Assembly: GCF_021440515.1 (NCBI RefSeq)
Contig: NZ_JAKCMV010000032.1
Coordinates: forward strand, 62,001 to 126,000
Reading direction: 5' to 3'
DNA: 64,000 bases
Source of the DNA: Enterobacter asburiae
GTDB lineage: Bacteria; Pseudomonadota; Gammaproteobacteria; Enterobacterales; Enterobacteriaceae
Both the position numbers and the translations under genes were made by a program. How positions within the stretch are numbered: the stretch's first letter is position 1; every line of letters begins with the position of its first letter. This document shows positions 63,955-64,000 of the stretch, one piece after another. Below the pieces are notes generated by a model that made no database searches, was not told where the DNA came from, and worked only from the letters and a program-made list of their open reading frames with translations.

Positions 63955-64000
63955 ACAATACTGTTTTTTTACGTGTGAATGGTCGCGAGTGGGGCGGCTG
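63951..64000 (+). CDS. Mu P-like baseplate hub protein (5' end only)
   Basis: Only 16 codons are in the window, MNNTVFLRVNGREWGG, cut by the right edge. Position right after the gpN-like gene with a 4-bp overlap and the N-terminal pattern fit the Mu P / contractile-tail hub family. The tail module probably continues to the right. Confidence 0.6.
   Translation, partial: MNNTVFLRVNGREWGG

Overview
The window is chromosomal DNA from a motile member of the Enterobacteriaceae. Almost every core protein reads as a close relative of its E. coli counterpart, but the gaps differ: there is no torYZ, yebF or yebG, and two fimbrial operons and a rhamnogalacturonan module are present. REP and ERIC elements also fit this family. 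Enterobacter or a near neighbour is the best guess, from overall look and gene content only.

Layout. Positions 1-25954 hold the motility and chemotaxis cluster: motB (3' part), cheA, cheW, tar, tap, cheR, cheB, cheY, cheZ, flhB, flhA, flhE. It is interrupted twice. Between cheW and tar lie a GltP-like acidic-substrate symporter and a five-gene Csu-type (spore coat U domain) chaperone-usher operon. Between cheZ and flhB lies a second, classical PapD/FimD-type fimbrial operon on the opposite strand. A near-consensus sigma-28 promoter directly before tar keeps the tar-cheZ operon under flagellar control despite the first insertion. Positions 26019-29455 are accessory: a rhiT-rhiN pair for rhamnogalacturonide uptake and cleavage, behind a promoter overlapped by a KdgR-like box, then a small gene whose product looks like a bacterial stefin (a cystatin-type cysteine protease inhibitor).

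Positions 29600-62060 are ordinary core genome: argS, yecM, cutC, cmoBA, yecN, yecE, yecD, aspS-nudB-yebC-ruvC, ruvAB, znuBC/znuA, mepM, lpxM, pykA, hexR, zwf, edd-eda, purT, yebE, ptrB, exoX, yobB, holE, yobA-yebZ-yebY. Several operators are readable: Zur between znuC and znuA, HexR before zwf, GntR before edd, PurR before purT. These genes cover tRNA charging and wobble modification, Holliday junction processing, zinc import, envelope maturation (MepM, LpxM) and the Entner-Doudoroff/pentose phosphate entry with its regulator HexR.

The right end holds the sigma-S small RNA SdsR. Immediately after it comes a decayed prophage: the C-terminal half of a lambda-type integrase abuts the 3' part of a Mu-like DNA circularisation gene and the start of a Mu P-like baseplate gene. 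A large deletion has therefore joined the attachment end of the phage to its tail module. The most unusual items are the stefin-like gene, the two unrelated fimbrial operons bracketing the tar-cheZ operon, the nitrilase-fold YobB without its catalytic cysteine, and the collapsed prophage at sdsR.
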